The notes: generated from the sequence alone by a model not told the origin. 64,000 bases of DNA from Corythucha ciliata (GCA_038030265.1 CM075937.1:19716001-19780000); one strand, 5' to 3'. Positions 1-11,199 are shown, counted from the first letter of the stretch. A program made the numbers and translations.

Positions 1-345
1 TAAGTCTGCGCTTTAAAGTCCAGGTGAGGGCAACTGACCATGGGCGTACGCAGCATTTCCACTAAGGGGGGGGGGGGAGGCATAAAATATTCGCGAATTG
101 ATTGATAGTTAGATACGCAAACGTTCTCGTATGCATATGTAATCTCCAGGGCATTCCACATATTATGCGGTAGTATCATTTTTTCAAATGACCTCGACTC
201 CAAGAGAGGGGCCATGGCCCCTCGCTTGGATCCGCCACTGGGTGAGCCGTGAACACGACAAAAATACAGTAAAAAGTAATGAAACTAGAAAAAAGTAGGA
301 AAATGCTCATATAGCTCGGAATCAAAGCATTTTCGGCTATGCGTC
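1..345. repeat. Repeat-derived sequence with transposon-end-like motifs
   Basis: The motif GGGCGTACGCAG is followed by a run of 12 G at 66-77. A second motif, AGGGGCCATGGCCCCTCG followed by GGATCCGCCACTGG, lies at about 205-241. A related piece (CTGCGCTTT, then GAGGGCAACTG) recurs at 31345-31375. In animal genomes such G-run and GTACGCAG motifs often mark ends of DNA transposons. Here that is an inference, because no partner end or target duplication is visible. No coding potential is supported. Confidence 0.35.
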
Positions 346-690
346 TACATGACGTTTTTGTGCGTCCAGGTATCACCAATGCAAGTTTCTCACATTCCTC
401 CTGAATCACCCTGTATAGTATGTATATGTATATGTATATTGGGCCGATATTTTCCCAGTGCCCCGCTGGGGCGTAGGTACGGGGTGGATACGGGGGACAG
501 ATCCCCCCCCCCCCACAGAGCTACAAGTATGCGATCGAACACTAGTACCAACGCTCTAAAGAGCCTCATAAAATATCCAAAAATGAGCGTTTCTCGTAAG
601 TTACGTTTAGCAGATTTTCTCGACTTCAAGCAGCCCGAAAAGGCCCGCGTGCGTACATGCTTCCCTGGACTTCAGATCCCACGAAGTAGC
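346..690. other. No gene recognised; includes a 12-C run
   Basis: The stretch contains a short alternating (TATATG) tract at 417-436 and a run of 12 C at 503-514. Open frames here are short, start with weak codons and overlap on both strands. I see no family signature. Confidence 0.4.
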
Positions 691-1010
691 GTACCGAGGT
701 AGGGGCCAGGGGGGGGGGCACCCGAGAAGCTTAAATACGGAAAAATTAGGATTTTTAGGTTATCCATGGATGTAGGTATGTGAAGATTTGGCTACTTTCC
801 ACAAATTCCTGTATACCGACCTGGAGAATATAACGTTGCAAGTGATATCAGCAAAGTATGTGGGCCGAATATTCGATTGAACCCCCGAAATCGCTCAAAT
901 TGAGAAAATTCACAATATCTTGAGGAAAATTTCCGGCTAAAAAGAGAAAATACACCGTGTCCCCAGTTTCATTAGGTCCTTAAAGCCCAGTAAAGTGCTA
1001 ATCGTCAATT
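690..1010 (+). repeat. Terminal module of the satellite-bearing element, + orientation
   Basis: A G-run at about 711-718 is followed by AAGCTTAAATACGGAAAAAT, GGATTTTTAGGTT, ATGGATGTAGGTA and, further on, GTGATATCAGCAAAG. At about 935-1010 there is GAGAAAATACACCGTG, then CATTAGGTCCTTAAAG. The same ordered blocks occur inverted at 17265-17600. Shorter versions occur at 18655-18730 (-), 22640-22715 (+), 55955-56030 (-) and 61602-61690 (+). In every case the satellite array lies on the same side of the module. I infer this is one end of a dispersed element. Confidence 0.7.
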
Positions 1011-2710
1011 TGCAACTTGCTGACGCGGCAAAAAGTTGAAAAAATCGCTAATATTCGTGTCTATACCTGCGAAAAAGCGCTTATTCGTGGTCTCGCGATG
1101 CAACTTCCAGACTAAATGTAAGGAAAAATCGCTGATTCGTGGTGCATGGAGGCCATTCTACGAATAAATTGTGGAAATCAACGCAAAAGTGTTGTTTTTG
1201 GGCCAACCCCGCGGTTAAAATTGAGAAAACACGCTGTATTATTGGCAAAAAAAAATACGCTTTCAGGTTAAAATTGTACAAAAATGGCAAATTCACAACT
1301 GAAACTGCGAAAAATCGCCCTTTCGCGTATAAAAAAGGGAATAGAAGCTAAATCGTCGCAAAAGTAGCGTAAAACGCTATTCCACCACAGCTGAAATTGG
1401 GAAAAATCGCTAATTTGCAATTGGCGTATATATATACCCTGTTCGTTAATGTTTTATTAACGTGAAAGGCGAAAATAAACAGATGGATCTAAGGTATTCT
1501 TATCTTGAACAGGGTATAGGTGAGGAAAAACGCTAATTCGCGGATGCAAATGAAGAAAATCACTAATTCGCGGCTAAAATTGAAAAAAATCACTAATTAG
1601 CGCAGCTAAAATTTAGAAAAACGCTAATATTCAGTTCAAATTGGGGAAAAGGGCTAATTCTCAGCTAAAACTGGAAAAAATGGCTAATTTGCAGTTCAAA
1701 TTGAGGAAACGCCAATTCTTGGCAAATGTTGAGAAAAGCGGTAATGCACGGGTTGGAAACGCTGCGGCAGCTAAACTTTCGAAAAAGCGCCAATTCACTT
1801 CTAAAATTCAGGAACATCACGAATTATCGTATAAAGTGTGGTGAAATTTTTAATTTGAATACGCGCCTTAATCTGAAGGCAACTTTGTGGCTAAAATTCA
1901 GAAAAACCGCACATTCATGCACGGTTATAAGTAAAAACAACCCTGATTCACGGGCTAGAACTGAGAAGAAGCAATAAACTATACCTAACAGTAATATAAA
2001 ATTGCTAATGCGGTGCTAAAATGTGAAGAAAAAAAACGGCTAATTTGAGGGTAATATTTAGAAAATGAATAATTAGTCTGTCCAAAATTAAGAGATTTTA
2101 AAAGTTAATTTTAAGCTTGAATTGATAAAAAGTGCTAATTCGTGGCTAAAATTGAGAACAATTCTAATTTGAGTCAAAACTGAATAAATACCCCATTCGC
2201 GGCTTCTGAATGCTACTTTTGAGGCAGAAATTGAGAAAAAGCGCGAATTCATGGCATATGGTGAACCTAAAAATTCTTAATTTGTGAAAAGTCCTCTATT
2301 TCGCGGCTAATGTTGAGGAAAACACTTAAGAAAAACTCTAATTTTCAACTAAAACTGAGAAAAGTGCTAATCCCCTGCTAAGAGAAGTGAAAAAATCGCT
2401 AATTTGCTGCTAAATTGAGGAAAGCTCCAAAACTCGCTCACGGGATAAAAACGCTACTTTCTGCTAAAGTTGAAAAAATGCGCAAATTCATGGGAGGGGG
2501 GACAAAACTGCTAATCCGCGGCTGAAATTGAGAAGAATGGTAAACGCGGCTAAAGTTGAGAATATCAGCGCTGATTTGCGGGTAAAGTTGACGAAAAGCA
2601 CTCATTCATGGCTAAAATTGAGAAATCCTCGGCTTAAACATGAGGTCGTAAAGCGCTAACGGAAGGTGAAATAGCGGTAATTCGTGGCTAAAATAAGGAA
2701 AAGGCTAAGT
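1010..2710 (+). repeat. Degenerate ~30-bp satellite array A (+ orientation)
   Basis: There are dozens of diverged units of the form GAAAAA-CGCTAATTCGCGGC-TAAAATTGA, about 28-33 bp each, seen for example at 1520-1700 and 2100-2700. The stretch GCGATGCAACTTCCAGAC near 1094, followed by GGTGCATGGAGGCCATT near 1140, recurs in the same order at 5868-5935. This shows copies of a longer ordered sequence and not simple tandem slippage. Short open frames inside it are repeat translations. Confidence 0.85.
1437..1514. mobile_element. Small TA-flanked inverted-repeat element inside array A
   Basis: Termini CCCTGTTCG and TGAACAGGG are inverted and flanked by TA on both sides (1435-1436 and 1515-1516). 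The element is 78 bp and interrupts the satellite units. A TA duplication is the target preference of Tc1/mariner-type transposases, so a non-autonomous derivative is the simplest reading. The TIR is short, so chance is not excluded. Confidence 0.5.
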
Positions 2711-3600
2711 TAAAATTATATGTCTTGTTTATACAGAGACCTAGGGGCCTCTTGGAGATTTCCGCGATTGTGCCCCGATAGGTGTAGGTCCGCCAGCGAC
2801 CCCACGATACGCGGTTTCATCCATATCTAAATTTTGGCCGTTTCCTCTCAAAATCGCCCAACTGAGAGATTTTTAGAGTCATTTTTTTCTGAGTATTTCG
2901 ATTTGAGCCGAAAGTATGAGTCCCGTGGAGATATGCTCAATTGACCAATGTACGCGGTTTCCTTCCCAACATCATTGAGTGGCCACCGCTGTCCCTTAAA
3001 TTGGGTAAAAGTGTGCGTTTTGCATTTGCACTCGTATCATCGACTTCGTCGATCTGCATCCGGGTGAACTTCATGAGATTAGCAGACTAGCCTCTACTCT
3101 ACTCATTCCATAACGGATCGATTTATCGAAAATAAAATTCTGGGATGTCTGGATGAATAAGGGATTAATAGTAATTTTGTTCTCGGGCAAGGCTATGATG
3201 GGGCCAGAAAGATGTCTGATAGATTTGAGTGTGCAGGCTGGGTGGAATGATGGCTAAAATATGAAATTACTATATTCTTCGATATTCTTCAGGAATTTTT
3301 TTGGAGATATTCTCGGCCCGGCCGGAGATCGAGTCCTAGGCCCGGAGACTCCGGGTGGTGAAAACCGGCCGGAGATTTGGCAATCCTACCTCAAACTCAA
3401 TTTGGTGCCAATCGTCAAGTGACTTCGCTCCAACCCGTGGATGAAATGCTCATGTGTTTTGTTCGAAAAAGCTCGACAATTTCTCTTTATTGAATGAAAA
3501 ATAGCGATTTATCTGACTGAGAGAAAAAAAATATAAAAAAATACGATGTTCGAGTTCATCGGTTCTACGTACTCGTAGGTGCGTCGACTCTGGACTCTAC
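2711..3600. other. No gene recognised; possible older repeats
   Basis: This is mixed-composition sequence with a GC-rich patch at about 3318-3395 (CCCGGCCGGAG and CCGGCCGGAGATTTGGCAA, partly palindromic). CACTCGTATCATCGACTTCG lies near 3031. No frame is long enough or has family motifs. It lies directly upstream of the exon-1 promoter region and may be upstream intergenic DNA. Confidence 0.4.
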
Positions 3601-4034
3601 GAGTTTATCCCCCCGTCGTCCGTCTATCTCTGGCTGACGATCGAGCGTGTTTTTTTGTGTGTGTGAAAAAGCCAAAGAGGAAGAAAAGGTCGCGGAGTTG
3701 TCCCGTGATGTGGTGTGGCGGATAGTGCGATTGCCGAGGGGGGGAGGGGTATTTTGTTCCCAAACCCTCTCACCACCCGTCCTCTTTTTTTTTTTTTTTT
3801 GAAGTGTAAAGCGGGAGAAACAAGGAGCATCGTCGTGGTGTTAGTGGAGGGGGTTTTGTGGAGGGCACGACGGACCCGGAGCGGAATACCACAAGAGCCA
3901 GCCTTCGGGGTGTAGTTTGTGAGAAAGTCGAGGCGGTAGGGCCAGTGTATAAAGAGTCGTCGGAGCGGTGTGACGTCACATTGCTGGAGCCCCGCACAAA
4001 GTGTGTTGTTTTTCAGTTCCTGAGTAGGGCAAAG
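3601..4034 (+). promoter_or_regulatory. Probable promoter/5' untranslated region of the 4035 gene
   Basis: Composition changes here to CpG-containing, GT- and GA-rich sequence, unlike the AT-rich repeats on either side. No TATA box is evident. A five-codon upstream ORF (ATG at 3708, stop at 3723-3725) precedes the main start. A TGACGTCA palindrome (CRE/ATF-type site) is at about 3970. The leader runs into the first long-ORF ATG at 4035. The transcription start cannot be fixed from sequence. Confidence 0.5.
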
Positions 4035-4336
4035 ATGGCGGAGGGTGTGTGCTTCGAGCCTCCTGATATCCCGTCAGCTCCTCCACTCGGTGTCGGCGAT
4101 TTGTTTATGTTTGGACTTGGAGCGAATTCCGCGTCGTCAACGCCGATCGTTGTCGCGAATGTTGTGACTGAAGTGATGTGCCCTCGACGTGTCGGCAAAA
4201 GAAACATCTCGTCCGCCGGGAATAATAGTGGAAATTCGATGGGTTCCGAGGACGGCGAATCGGTTAGTTCGGAGGAGGACAATTGTCGTAAGAAACGCTG
4301 CTCCGATAGATACGACTCTTCAGAAAGCTCTGACAG
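4035..4336 (+). CDS. First coding exon of an unrecognised Ser-rich acidic protein
   Basis: The ATG at 4035 sits in a strong context (GCAAAGATGG). The exon encodes about 100 residues. The N-terminal 30 residues are hydrophobic and Pro-rich (FEPPDIPSAPPLGVGDLF at 7-24). Residues 69-100 form a Ser/Asp/Glu-rich low-complexity tail with a basic patch (RKKR, about 86-89) and SDRYDSSESSD, which would suit casein-kinase phosphorylation or nuclear localisation. It ends at ACAG|GTCAGT, a good splice donor, leaving phase 2. If unspliced, the frame runs 26 codons further to a stop at 4413. There is no signal peptide, membrane segment or catalytic motif. A terminal exon at 28451 is phase-compatible. I do not recognise the family. 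The evidence is start context, composition shift, codon-like structure and splice signal, so this is a model. Confidence 0.6.
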
Positions 4337-4342
4337 GTCAGT
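4333..4342 (+). other. Splice donor of exon 1
   Basis: ACAG|GTCAGT matches the metazoan donor consensus at five or more positions after the junction. The next good matching acceptor that keeps the frame and leads to a stop plus poly(A) signal is at 28450, which implies a 24.1-kb intron. Additional internal exons cannot be excluded. Confidence 0.55.
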
Positions 4343-4415
4343 TTCAATAAAATTTCTTTCTCTCCTCAGCTTTTCCACAGTTTTCCTCGAAGCACCAAAC
4401 CACACAACATCGTAA

Positions 4416-5760
4416 ATTTTATCTTGTTTCTCAAAAATAATTCATTACAATTCGATTTGCCAAAAAAAAGCGTCTCACGAAGGGGAAAGGAAGGTGCACC
4501 GAGACCCCATCAATGTCATTAACGCGAGTCAACAACCTCGCGTTCGCCGACTTTCGTACTGTGTGCTCGATTCACGAGTTCTCACTCGCTTTTTTTTTAT
4601 TGCTTTAACCTTGTTACTGTATTTTTAAATGTTTCTTTTTTGAGGGCCATTGTGTCACACCCCTCGTTGTTTGAAGTGCCCAGAATAGTTCGGCTCTGAA
4701 TGGTACCGGAGGACCAAAAGCTACCGATTGCGGTGTTTACGGATTTTATTGATTTCACGAGGTTAGGCCCGAAATGATCGTCTTTTTTTCGTCAAGATTT
4801 AACAAAACGCGATCGCTTATCGTAATTTTACGAAAAACGTGTTTCTTTTTTCGTTATCAACATTATGAACGATAAACACACTCGCTAGTCCCACTTTTTG
4901 AGTCTTTTTATCTCCCTGAAAAAATGTTACTTTATCTTAAGTCGTCCAAGGCACGATCTATGGCATTTAGGCCCTCTTTTTATCATGACTTGTCTACATT
5001 TTCGAGTTTCATAAGGAAGTTCTAGGGATAGCTCACGTGTGTTATTCGGCTCCGCTTTCTCCCACGGCTTGGTGTTGCTTTTCCCCCTTCAAACTTGTCT
5101 CTATTTTATCTCGTGAGTCGTTTTAGTTGAGAAGCCTCTCTTCGGGGGTATCGCTTCCCAGAAGACGCGGCCTTTCATATTAGCCTTCGCGGGGATGTTT
5201 GTTGAAGCTTTCACGTTGTTGTGACTCTCGTTTTGTTATCATTTTGAAAACCGTAGCAGCATTTTTGTTTGAAACTTGTTTGTAATAGGATAGGAAGTAA
5301 GCTATTCATGAGAGCTCTCGTTGCATATTACTTGAATAGTTGAAAACATATTTTAGAAAATCTTTGGGTACGTAAAACCTCGGAAGTAATTGCCCTACGC
5401 TCAGAGGCGTAGAGTTAAGGTTTTCGTTTGGGGGGGGGGGGCATGGGATAAATTAGCTGGGTATTGATAGGGGGGGGGGTAAGTATTGAAATTTCGCAGT
5501 ACCTAATTTAAAAAACAACAAAATAATATAACTGAGCACAAAACGTAAGAAAACAAACATCTCATATTTGAACTGGGGAATCGAACTGGGAATTAAGGGG
5601 CGTCTATTAGGCTGGTTGTCATCACCCGATCAGACGGTGATTTGGCTCCATTCGACGATTTTCAGTTCACGCGACTTCGAGAATTTAATGTCGCCGATGC
5701 TCAGCAAATTGTGTAGCTGATTATTTCATTCTGCCCACGAAATCTCTACTACTCTGAGAA
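4416..5760. other. No gene recognised; probable intron 1 sequence
   Basis: The sequence is T-rich with scattered CpG. GGCGTAGAGTTAAGG followed by a 12-G run at 5430-5441 and a 10-G run at 5470-5479 resembles the G-run transposon-end motif at the window start. No other recognisable feature is seen. Confidence 0.45.
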
Positions 5761-7159
5761 GGCGCACTCATATGTTGTTCTTGGGGCCAATACGTGGCAA
5801 AATGCTTGGAAAACGCGATACATTTGTGATTAAAAGTAAACAAAAGCGATAATTATCGGTTTCTCGATGTAACTTTCAGTCCAAAATTGAGAAAAAATAA
5901 CTGATTCGTGATGTATGGAAGCCATTTTCACCAAATTCGTGGCTAAAAGTAAGAAAAAAATCGCGGCTAACATTGAAAAAAAAGGCTAATTCGGGGCGAA
6001 AATGGAGAAAAATTGCTAATTTGTGGAATGCAAACGCTACATTACGGGTAAAATTAGTCCGCACCTACAATTATGAAAAACGCTAAATCACGACAAAAAA
6101 TTGAGATACATCACCATTTTGCGGGATAAAACGCCAATTCATGGGTGAAATTAAAGGAAAAGCTTTATTTCACTGATAAAACTGTGGAAAAGTGCTAATT
6201 CACGCACGAAATTAAGAAAGTCCCTCATTCACGCTGGATAAAAAGCGCTACATCACGTCTAAAATTTTAAAAAATCGCTAACTCGCGAATAAAATCGCGA
6301 AAATGTGCTAAAATTTGGAAAAACACTGATTCGCGCCTGAAATTGAAGAAATTCAAAGCCAATTCACGGCTTCTGAAGCCAAGTTTGCGACTAAAATAGA
6401 GAAGAGAAAAGTCGCTATTCTCGGCTAGAGTTGTTAAACATATAAAGTCGGTAATTTGAGGGGTAAAAACGCGACTGTGTAGCTAAAAACTCTAATTCGC
6501 GGATAATTATAAAGAAAAAGCGCTAATTGACAGTACAAAAACGGCACTTTGGGGCTTTTGAGGAAAAGCGTTATTTCACAGATAAAACTGAAAAAAAAAA
6601 AAAAATAAGGCTACAATTAAGAAAAGTCTCTAATTCACGGATAAAAACACTGTACCTCGCATGTAATACTAAGAAAATACACAGCCAACGAAAAACAGCC
6701 AATGTAGGGGTAAAATGCCAATTCGCTGCTTCTCAAGCAAATTTTGCGTCTAAAAAAGAGGAAAAGTGCAAGGTTGCGGCTTAAAAAGACAAAAATCGCT
6801 AATCGGGAATATGCACAAATTCACTGCTTAAATCGCACATTGCAAAGAATACTGGTACAACTCAAAAACGTTTTTCTGACCTACCCAGTTTGGATTAAAT
6901 TAAATTACATTAACCTGGCTAACTGGATTGGCCAGAATAACTTTTTTTAGTTGTACCAGTATTCTTTTCAATGTTCGAAATGGAGAAAAACACAGGCTGG
7001 CGGCTAAAATTGAAAACATGCCTATTCATCGGCTTCTAGTACCAATTTTGCGACAGTAAAATGGAGAAAAATTTGAGAGAAGTCGCCACCAAATCGCGAA
7101 TTCATGGATGAAATTGACTAAAAGTGCTAATTCGCGGCTAAAATATTGAGAAATGCTTA
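5761..7159 (+). repeat. Degenerate ~30-bp satellite array B, first part (+ orientation)
   Basis: The units have the same consensus as array A. The ordered landmarks TTTCTCGATGTAACTTTCAG (5860) and GATGTATGGAAGCCATTTTC (5911) match array A at 1085-1155. The array is interrupted by a 136-bp foldback at 6838 and by the hAT element at 7168. Units resume at 7947-8040. Confidence 0.85.
6838..6973. mobile_element. 136-bp foldback element with ~40-bp inverted ends
   Basis: The left arm begins CATTGCAAAGAATACTGG and continues TACAACTCAAAAACGTTTTTC. The right arm is its near-perfect reverse complement ending CCAGTATTCTTTTCAATG. The element interrupts satellite array B. The target duplication is ambiguous, so the superfamily is not assigned. 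It is a typical miniature inverted-repeat element. Confidence 0.75.
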
Positions 7160-7167
7160 CCTTAAAG

Positions 7168-7938
7168 CAGTGATTCTCAACCTTTTCACGGTAACCCCCC
7201 CCCCTTAGGACCATAAAAAATTATTGCGCTCCCCCCCCCCCATTTACATTGTATTTTTTTTTTTTTTTTTATTAAACAGACATTAAAGACCCCACACCAG
7301 GAAAAGCCTCGATTTTGGTCAATCCACGAATTGACGCACCCGTTTTTGGCCACTTGCACACTTTTCAGAACGTATTAAGGCACTGGTCACGTATCGAAAA
7401 CTCGTAAGTGCAAAGAAGAGCTTCCACGCTCGAGGACCACGGTTGGCATTTACCAAAATGGCAAGGCCAAACGCTCATTTATGACCACTTTTGAGGGCAA
7501 TGACATGCGAAGATGTAATTACAGTATAACCTCCAACGACAGCAACCTTTCAAGCGCAAAGAAGGCCCAGCCACAGCCAAGGTCCAACCACTGCAAAAGT
7601 CCAACCACAGCAAACGTCCAACCACTACAAAGGTCCAATCACTGCAAAGACCCAACCACTGCAAAGGTCCAACCACAGCAAAGGTCCAACCACAGCAAGG
7701 GTCTAACCGCAGCTAACAATAAGCTCCAAACACAAAGAAGACTCAACCACTGCAAATCTCCAACCACAGTTGAGCTCCCAGTAAAGCTTTCCCTTTTTTT
7801 CTTCCTTTTCTTGGTAAAAATGTGACGTTCCTGAAGTTTCCTATATTTGTATGGTTGGTCTCAACCTTAAGGTCATGGAGACAAGTTCACGCCCCCCTCG
7901 GAAATCTCTTGCCCCCCCCCCCAAGTTGAGAATCACTG
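7168..7938. mobile_element. Non-autonomous hAT-type transposon, 771 bp
   Basis: The ends are CAGTGATTCTCAACCTT and AAGTTGAGAATCACTG (inverted). They are flanked by a perfect 8-bp target duplication CCTTAAAG at 7160-7167 and 7939-7946. An 8-bp duplication with CAGTG ends is the hallmark of hAT transposases. Sub-terminal C-runs lie just inside both ends (7195-7204 and 7911-7922). There is no transposase frame. The interior instead holds a 17-bp minisatellite. The insertion splits satellite array B, so it is younger than the array. Confidence 0.9.
7568..7703. repeat. 17-bp minisatellite, eight units, inside the hAT element
   Basis: There are eight consecutive 17-bp units of the type CAACCACTGCAAAGGTC (7568-7584, 7585-7601 and so on to 7703), with decayed units continuing to about 7770. 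The apparent open frame across it is a consequence of the repeat: 51 bp is 17 codons, so the peptide repeats. A diverged copy of the same minisatellite lies at 27790-27925 in the other orientation. Confidence 0.9.
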
Positions 7939-7946
7939 CCTTAAAG

Positions 7947-8040
7947 GCTTGCTTAAATTGTGAAAAATCGCTTCTTCGCGGATAAGATGCAGAAAAAGTG
8001 CTAATTCGCGGTTTAATTTAAGAACATACCATTACTCATC
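7947..8040 (+). repeat. Satellite array B, second part after the hAT insertion
   Basis: Three or four units (AAAAATCGCTTCTTCGCGG and AAAAAGTGCTAATTCGCGG) continue the phase and orientation seen before the hAT element. Confidence 0.75.
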
Positions 8041-8305
8041 GCTATACCGACACACATCACCCTTTGTTGGACGATTTGTTGAAAATCAGGTGAAAATATG
8101 GGGGGGGGGGTGGCGAAAGGTACCTTTGGCCACCCAATAGGAACATTGGGTGGGTCGATGGCCCACCTCGTCCCCTTAACTCTACGCCTACGCCTACGCT
8201 CGCAATACATGCCCTGTGCGTCACGAGCAGGGCCGTCAAGAGAAAATCCGGGCTCGGGAGGGCCCTCGAAGTCGGGCCCCTCGAATACCTAAATGCATTC
8301 ACGTA
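8041..8305. other. No gene recognised; G-run and CTACGCC repeat
   Basis: A 10-G run at about 8101 is followed by GGTACCTTTGGCCACCC and a short CTACGCCTACGCCTACGC tract at 8185-8205. Open frames on both strands overlap and have no signatures. It separates (+) units on the left from (-) units on the right. Confidence 0.4.
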
Positions 8306-9180
8306 CGACTGTTATGGTGATTTTCATGTCGCGAATTAGCTCATTTTCATGGCCAATAATTTTCGTCGCGTAGTTATCTTCAGAAAACGCCCAATTGGGG
8401 GATTCTTCAATTCTAGCTGCTAATGGTCTCATGTTAATTTTATTTAGCCGTGATCTAGCGCCTCTTATAATTTTCGGTTCCGGATTAGCAATAAAATTGT
8501 CTCTATTTCAACCGTGAGATGGCACTCTTCCTCCATTTTGGTCGTGAATTATTGCTTTTTCTCGTGTTTAGCCTTGAAATACAGCAATTTTTCCCCATTC
8601 CACCCCACTAATGATGCCGAGAGTTTAAGTTTATTCAACTTCATTTGTGAATTAGCGGTTTTTACCCATTTTAGTCGCGAAATAGTACTTTTAATGCAAT
8701 TTATCATCAAATCGGCTCTTTTCCCACAGTTTTAGCATAGAATTTCAACACTATTTTCTTCATGAATCATCGCAGCGCTTTTCCTTTATTTTAGCCACGA
8801 ATTGACGCGTTTTCTCAATAGTAGATATTTGCAGCGAAATAGCGATTTTATCACTTTGAGCAATGAACTAGCGTTATACTTGGTATCAATTTTTGCCACA
8901 GAGTTGTCCCGAAAAACGCCAAATTAGGATTGCGTCAATTTTATCCGCGAATGTTCACAAATCAAGCAAAATTAGCCTGAGATTAAGCGCCTTTTTTAAC
9001 TTTTATCCTCGGATTAGCGCTAAAATTGTCACTTTGTCTCACGATTCGTGCCCAGAAAATTTCACACCGACTGTTCACGCTCTAGAAACGATCATAATGC
9101 GCCGTCAAAATGGCCAAACTCGCTATCCACGCTCTAAAATTGATAAAAATTACTTTATCAATTTTATGCGCTTTGAAAGG
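8306..9180 (-). repeat. Satellite array C (- orientation)
   Basis: The units are reverse complements of array A/B (TTTTCTCAATTTTAGCCGCGAATTAGCG type), moderately decayed, for example at 8510-8560, 8640-8700 and 8780-8850. From about 9060 they grade into a different short-period sequence (sat-3). Confidence 0.7.
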
Positions 9181-9660
9181 GCCTAAACAGATTTAATTCC
9201 TGTCCTGAAAATGACAAAACCGACTATTAGCGCGTCAAAACGGGCCAAACTAAGCCTTCCATGCCTTGAAAATGTCTAAATTAACGTTTAGGGCCTTAAG
9301 AATAGGAAAACTGGCTATTCACGCCCCTACAAATCGCATACTCGCACAGGCAATTCTCGCTTCTTGATCTAAAAATTGATAAACTTAGCATTTGCGCCAT
9401 TTTTAGGGCGTGATGCGGGTATTCCGCCGTGAGACTTCCAAATTTGTGGATACTTAGCTCCAAAATTTTGTTATTTGGCGGATAATCGTCAGACTTGGGG
9501 CGCCGCCGCCGCCGTGGACGGACGGCTAGCCCATGTCCTGTGGTCACTTGAGAAAGCCCCGCAGCTCGCAATTTCTCGAAAATCAAGACCAAAACCCAGC
9601 AATTTCGCGAGTATTTGGACTCGAAATTTCACGAAAATAAAAACTAGTAACAACTAACAA
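9060..9660. repeat. sat-3: degenerate ~30-bp repeat with AAAATGGCCAAAC
   Basis: Recurrent pieces AAAATGGCCAAACTCGCTAT, AAAATGACAAAACCGACTAT and AATAGGAAAACTGGCTATTC each lie about 30-60 bp apart, joined by GCGCC-type linkers. A second block with the same character is at 45780-46200. The period and AT/GC alternation resemble the main satellite, but the unit sequence differs. Confidence 0.5.
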
Positions 9661-10820
9661 GCATTTCGTGAACAGAAATTTCTATACCTTAAACTTGCAA
9701 TTTCGTAGATTTTTAGCTCGGAAGTGATGTAAATTCTGATATTAACCTGAAATTGATGTAAACTTGTGATTGAAGTGATGTAAACTTGAAATTAAGACCG
9801 TTAACTCGTAATTTTTAGAACATTCAGACCCAAAACTTGACTGGTGAGAAGAATGTAATTTAACGACGGCTATTATCAAGCTTTGAGAGCTTGATAATGA
9901 GAGCCAGCTAGCCTAGACACCACGCCCACTATACAACAAAAACGGCCCCGGAACGTGTCATTTTACGAAGGCGAATACCTGTAATGTGCTACTTCGCTTA
10001 CATTTATGTCCGAATGTTGCAATTTTGCGGTGGCTTGGCTTCAAATGTCGCAAATTATCGGCCATGCAATTGGTTTATTGGGTGACTTATCTGCTAGACC
10101 ATGATACGCTCAAATGCAAAATAATTGCCTTACAATGTCACTTGGTTTTCCCGCTAGAATCACGGCTGTTTATAGTCGTAACACGCAGATTCGCGATTAT
10201 TATTTGTTTACAGACATTAAGCCTATAGAAACTTGCAAATTCCGTGGCTATTTATCCATGGAATCTCGACACCTTGCAATGTTTGCGGTCATTCAGCCCC
10301 GTAACTGGCAATTTCATATCTGCTTAGCCCTGAATCTTTGCGGCTTCGTGACGATTACACGCCCTGGCTTCAGGCTTGTAATATCTGTGATTGTTAAACC
10401 TTTGACGTACCTCGACGAGAAAATACTGAATTACCTCACAAACTTGTTTATTGACCACACCGTCTGGTTGGCCACTGAATGAAGATTAGGTTCAGACACT
10501 AAATAAACACTATAGGAGAGAAGCTGAACAATTTGATTTTAAGGCAAAGTTTGTATAATTCCATAAATAACGAGCCACCTTTTGAAGGCTGTTCACGTGG
10601 GGGAAATGACGGCCTATCTGAGACAAACCTTCATTTTCACGACGAGAAAAAGCCATTTTTGACTGTCATTTATCGCGTCAAATTTGCCTTTTCTGGACTT
10701 GAACACACTTTTATTTTTACCACGAGAAGTGGCAAAAAACTGACAATAAGTATCACAACCCTGAAAGTTTATGCCCAGAGTAGAATTTCGTGGCAGAAAG
10801 TAAGGTTTTGTGACCTCTGA
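9660..10820. repeat. sat-4: degenerate repeat with CTTGCAATTTCG units
   Basis: Scattered units such as AACTTGCAATTTCGTAG (9693), GAAACTTGCAAATTCCGTGG (10229) and AACTGGCAATTTCATATC (10304) have loose spacing of 60-90 bp and are very decayed. Similar units are at 63760-64000. Open frames across this region (up to about 120 codons) show no motif and are not credible genes. Confidence 0.4.
9872..9898. other. Perfect 11-bp hairpin
   Basis: ATTATCAAGCT and AGCTTGATAAT pair perfectly around a 5-nt loop (TTGAG). It could be a small structured RNA motif or a decayed mini-element end. No other evidence is available. Confidence 0.4.
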
Positions 10821-11199
10821 AATAGTCGGTAATTAACAATATTCTTCTAAAACTGTCTATTGAGGGTGGGGGGGGGGCAACAGTAATTCGGTGGTTAATG
10901 AATTTCGACCACCTAATCATTTTCAAGTGAATTCTCTCAAAATGTGGGAGCCTTCTCTATACCTTCCTGATTCCGTTGGAAGGGGGGGGGGCTTAACCGT
11001 AATGAATAACGGGAGCTCTGTGTGACCATTGGTGTAGGGTGATCAGACGTCCTACTTTCCTCGGACATGTCCTACTTTTCACAGTGTTTTCGGGGACGTC
11101 CGGGCTCATTGGAGAGGTCAAAATTGTCCTATTTTTTGCCCTACTTTTCGGTCTCAAGTTGTAACGTCTAGTCCCAACGTCTTTCATGTTCAATCTGAG

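Noticed and set aside
3858..4034. In-frame N-terminal extension of exon 1 upstream of 4035
   Set aside because: The extension would start at a GTG codon in the leader. The first ATG, with good context, is at 4035.
7481..7825. 114-codon frame with a 17-residue repeated pattern
   Set aside because: It is the 17-bp minisatellite inside a hAT element. The frame stays open because three units make 51 bases.
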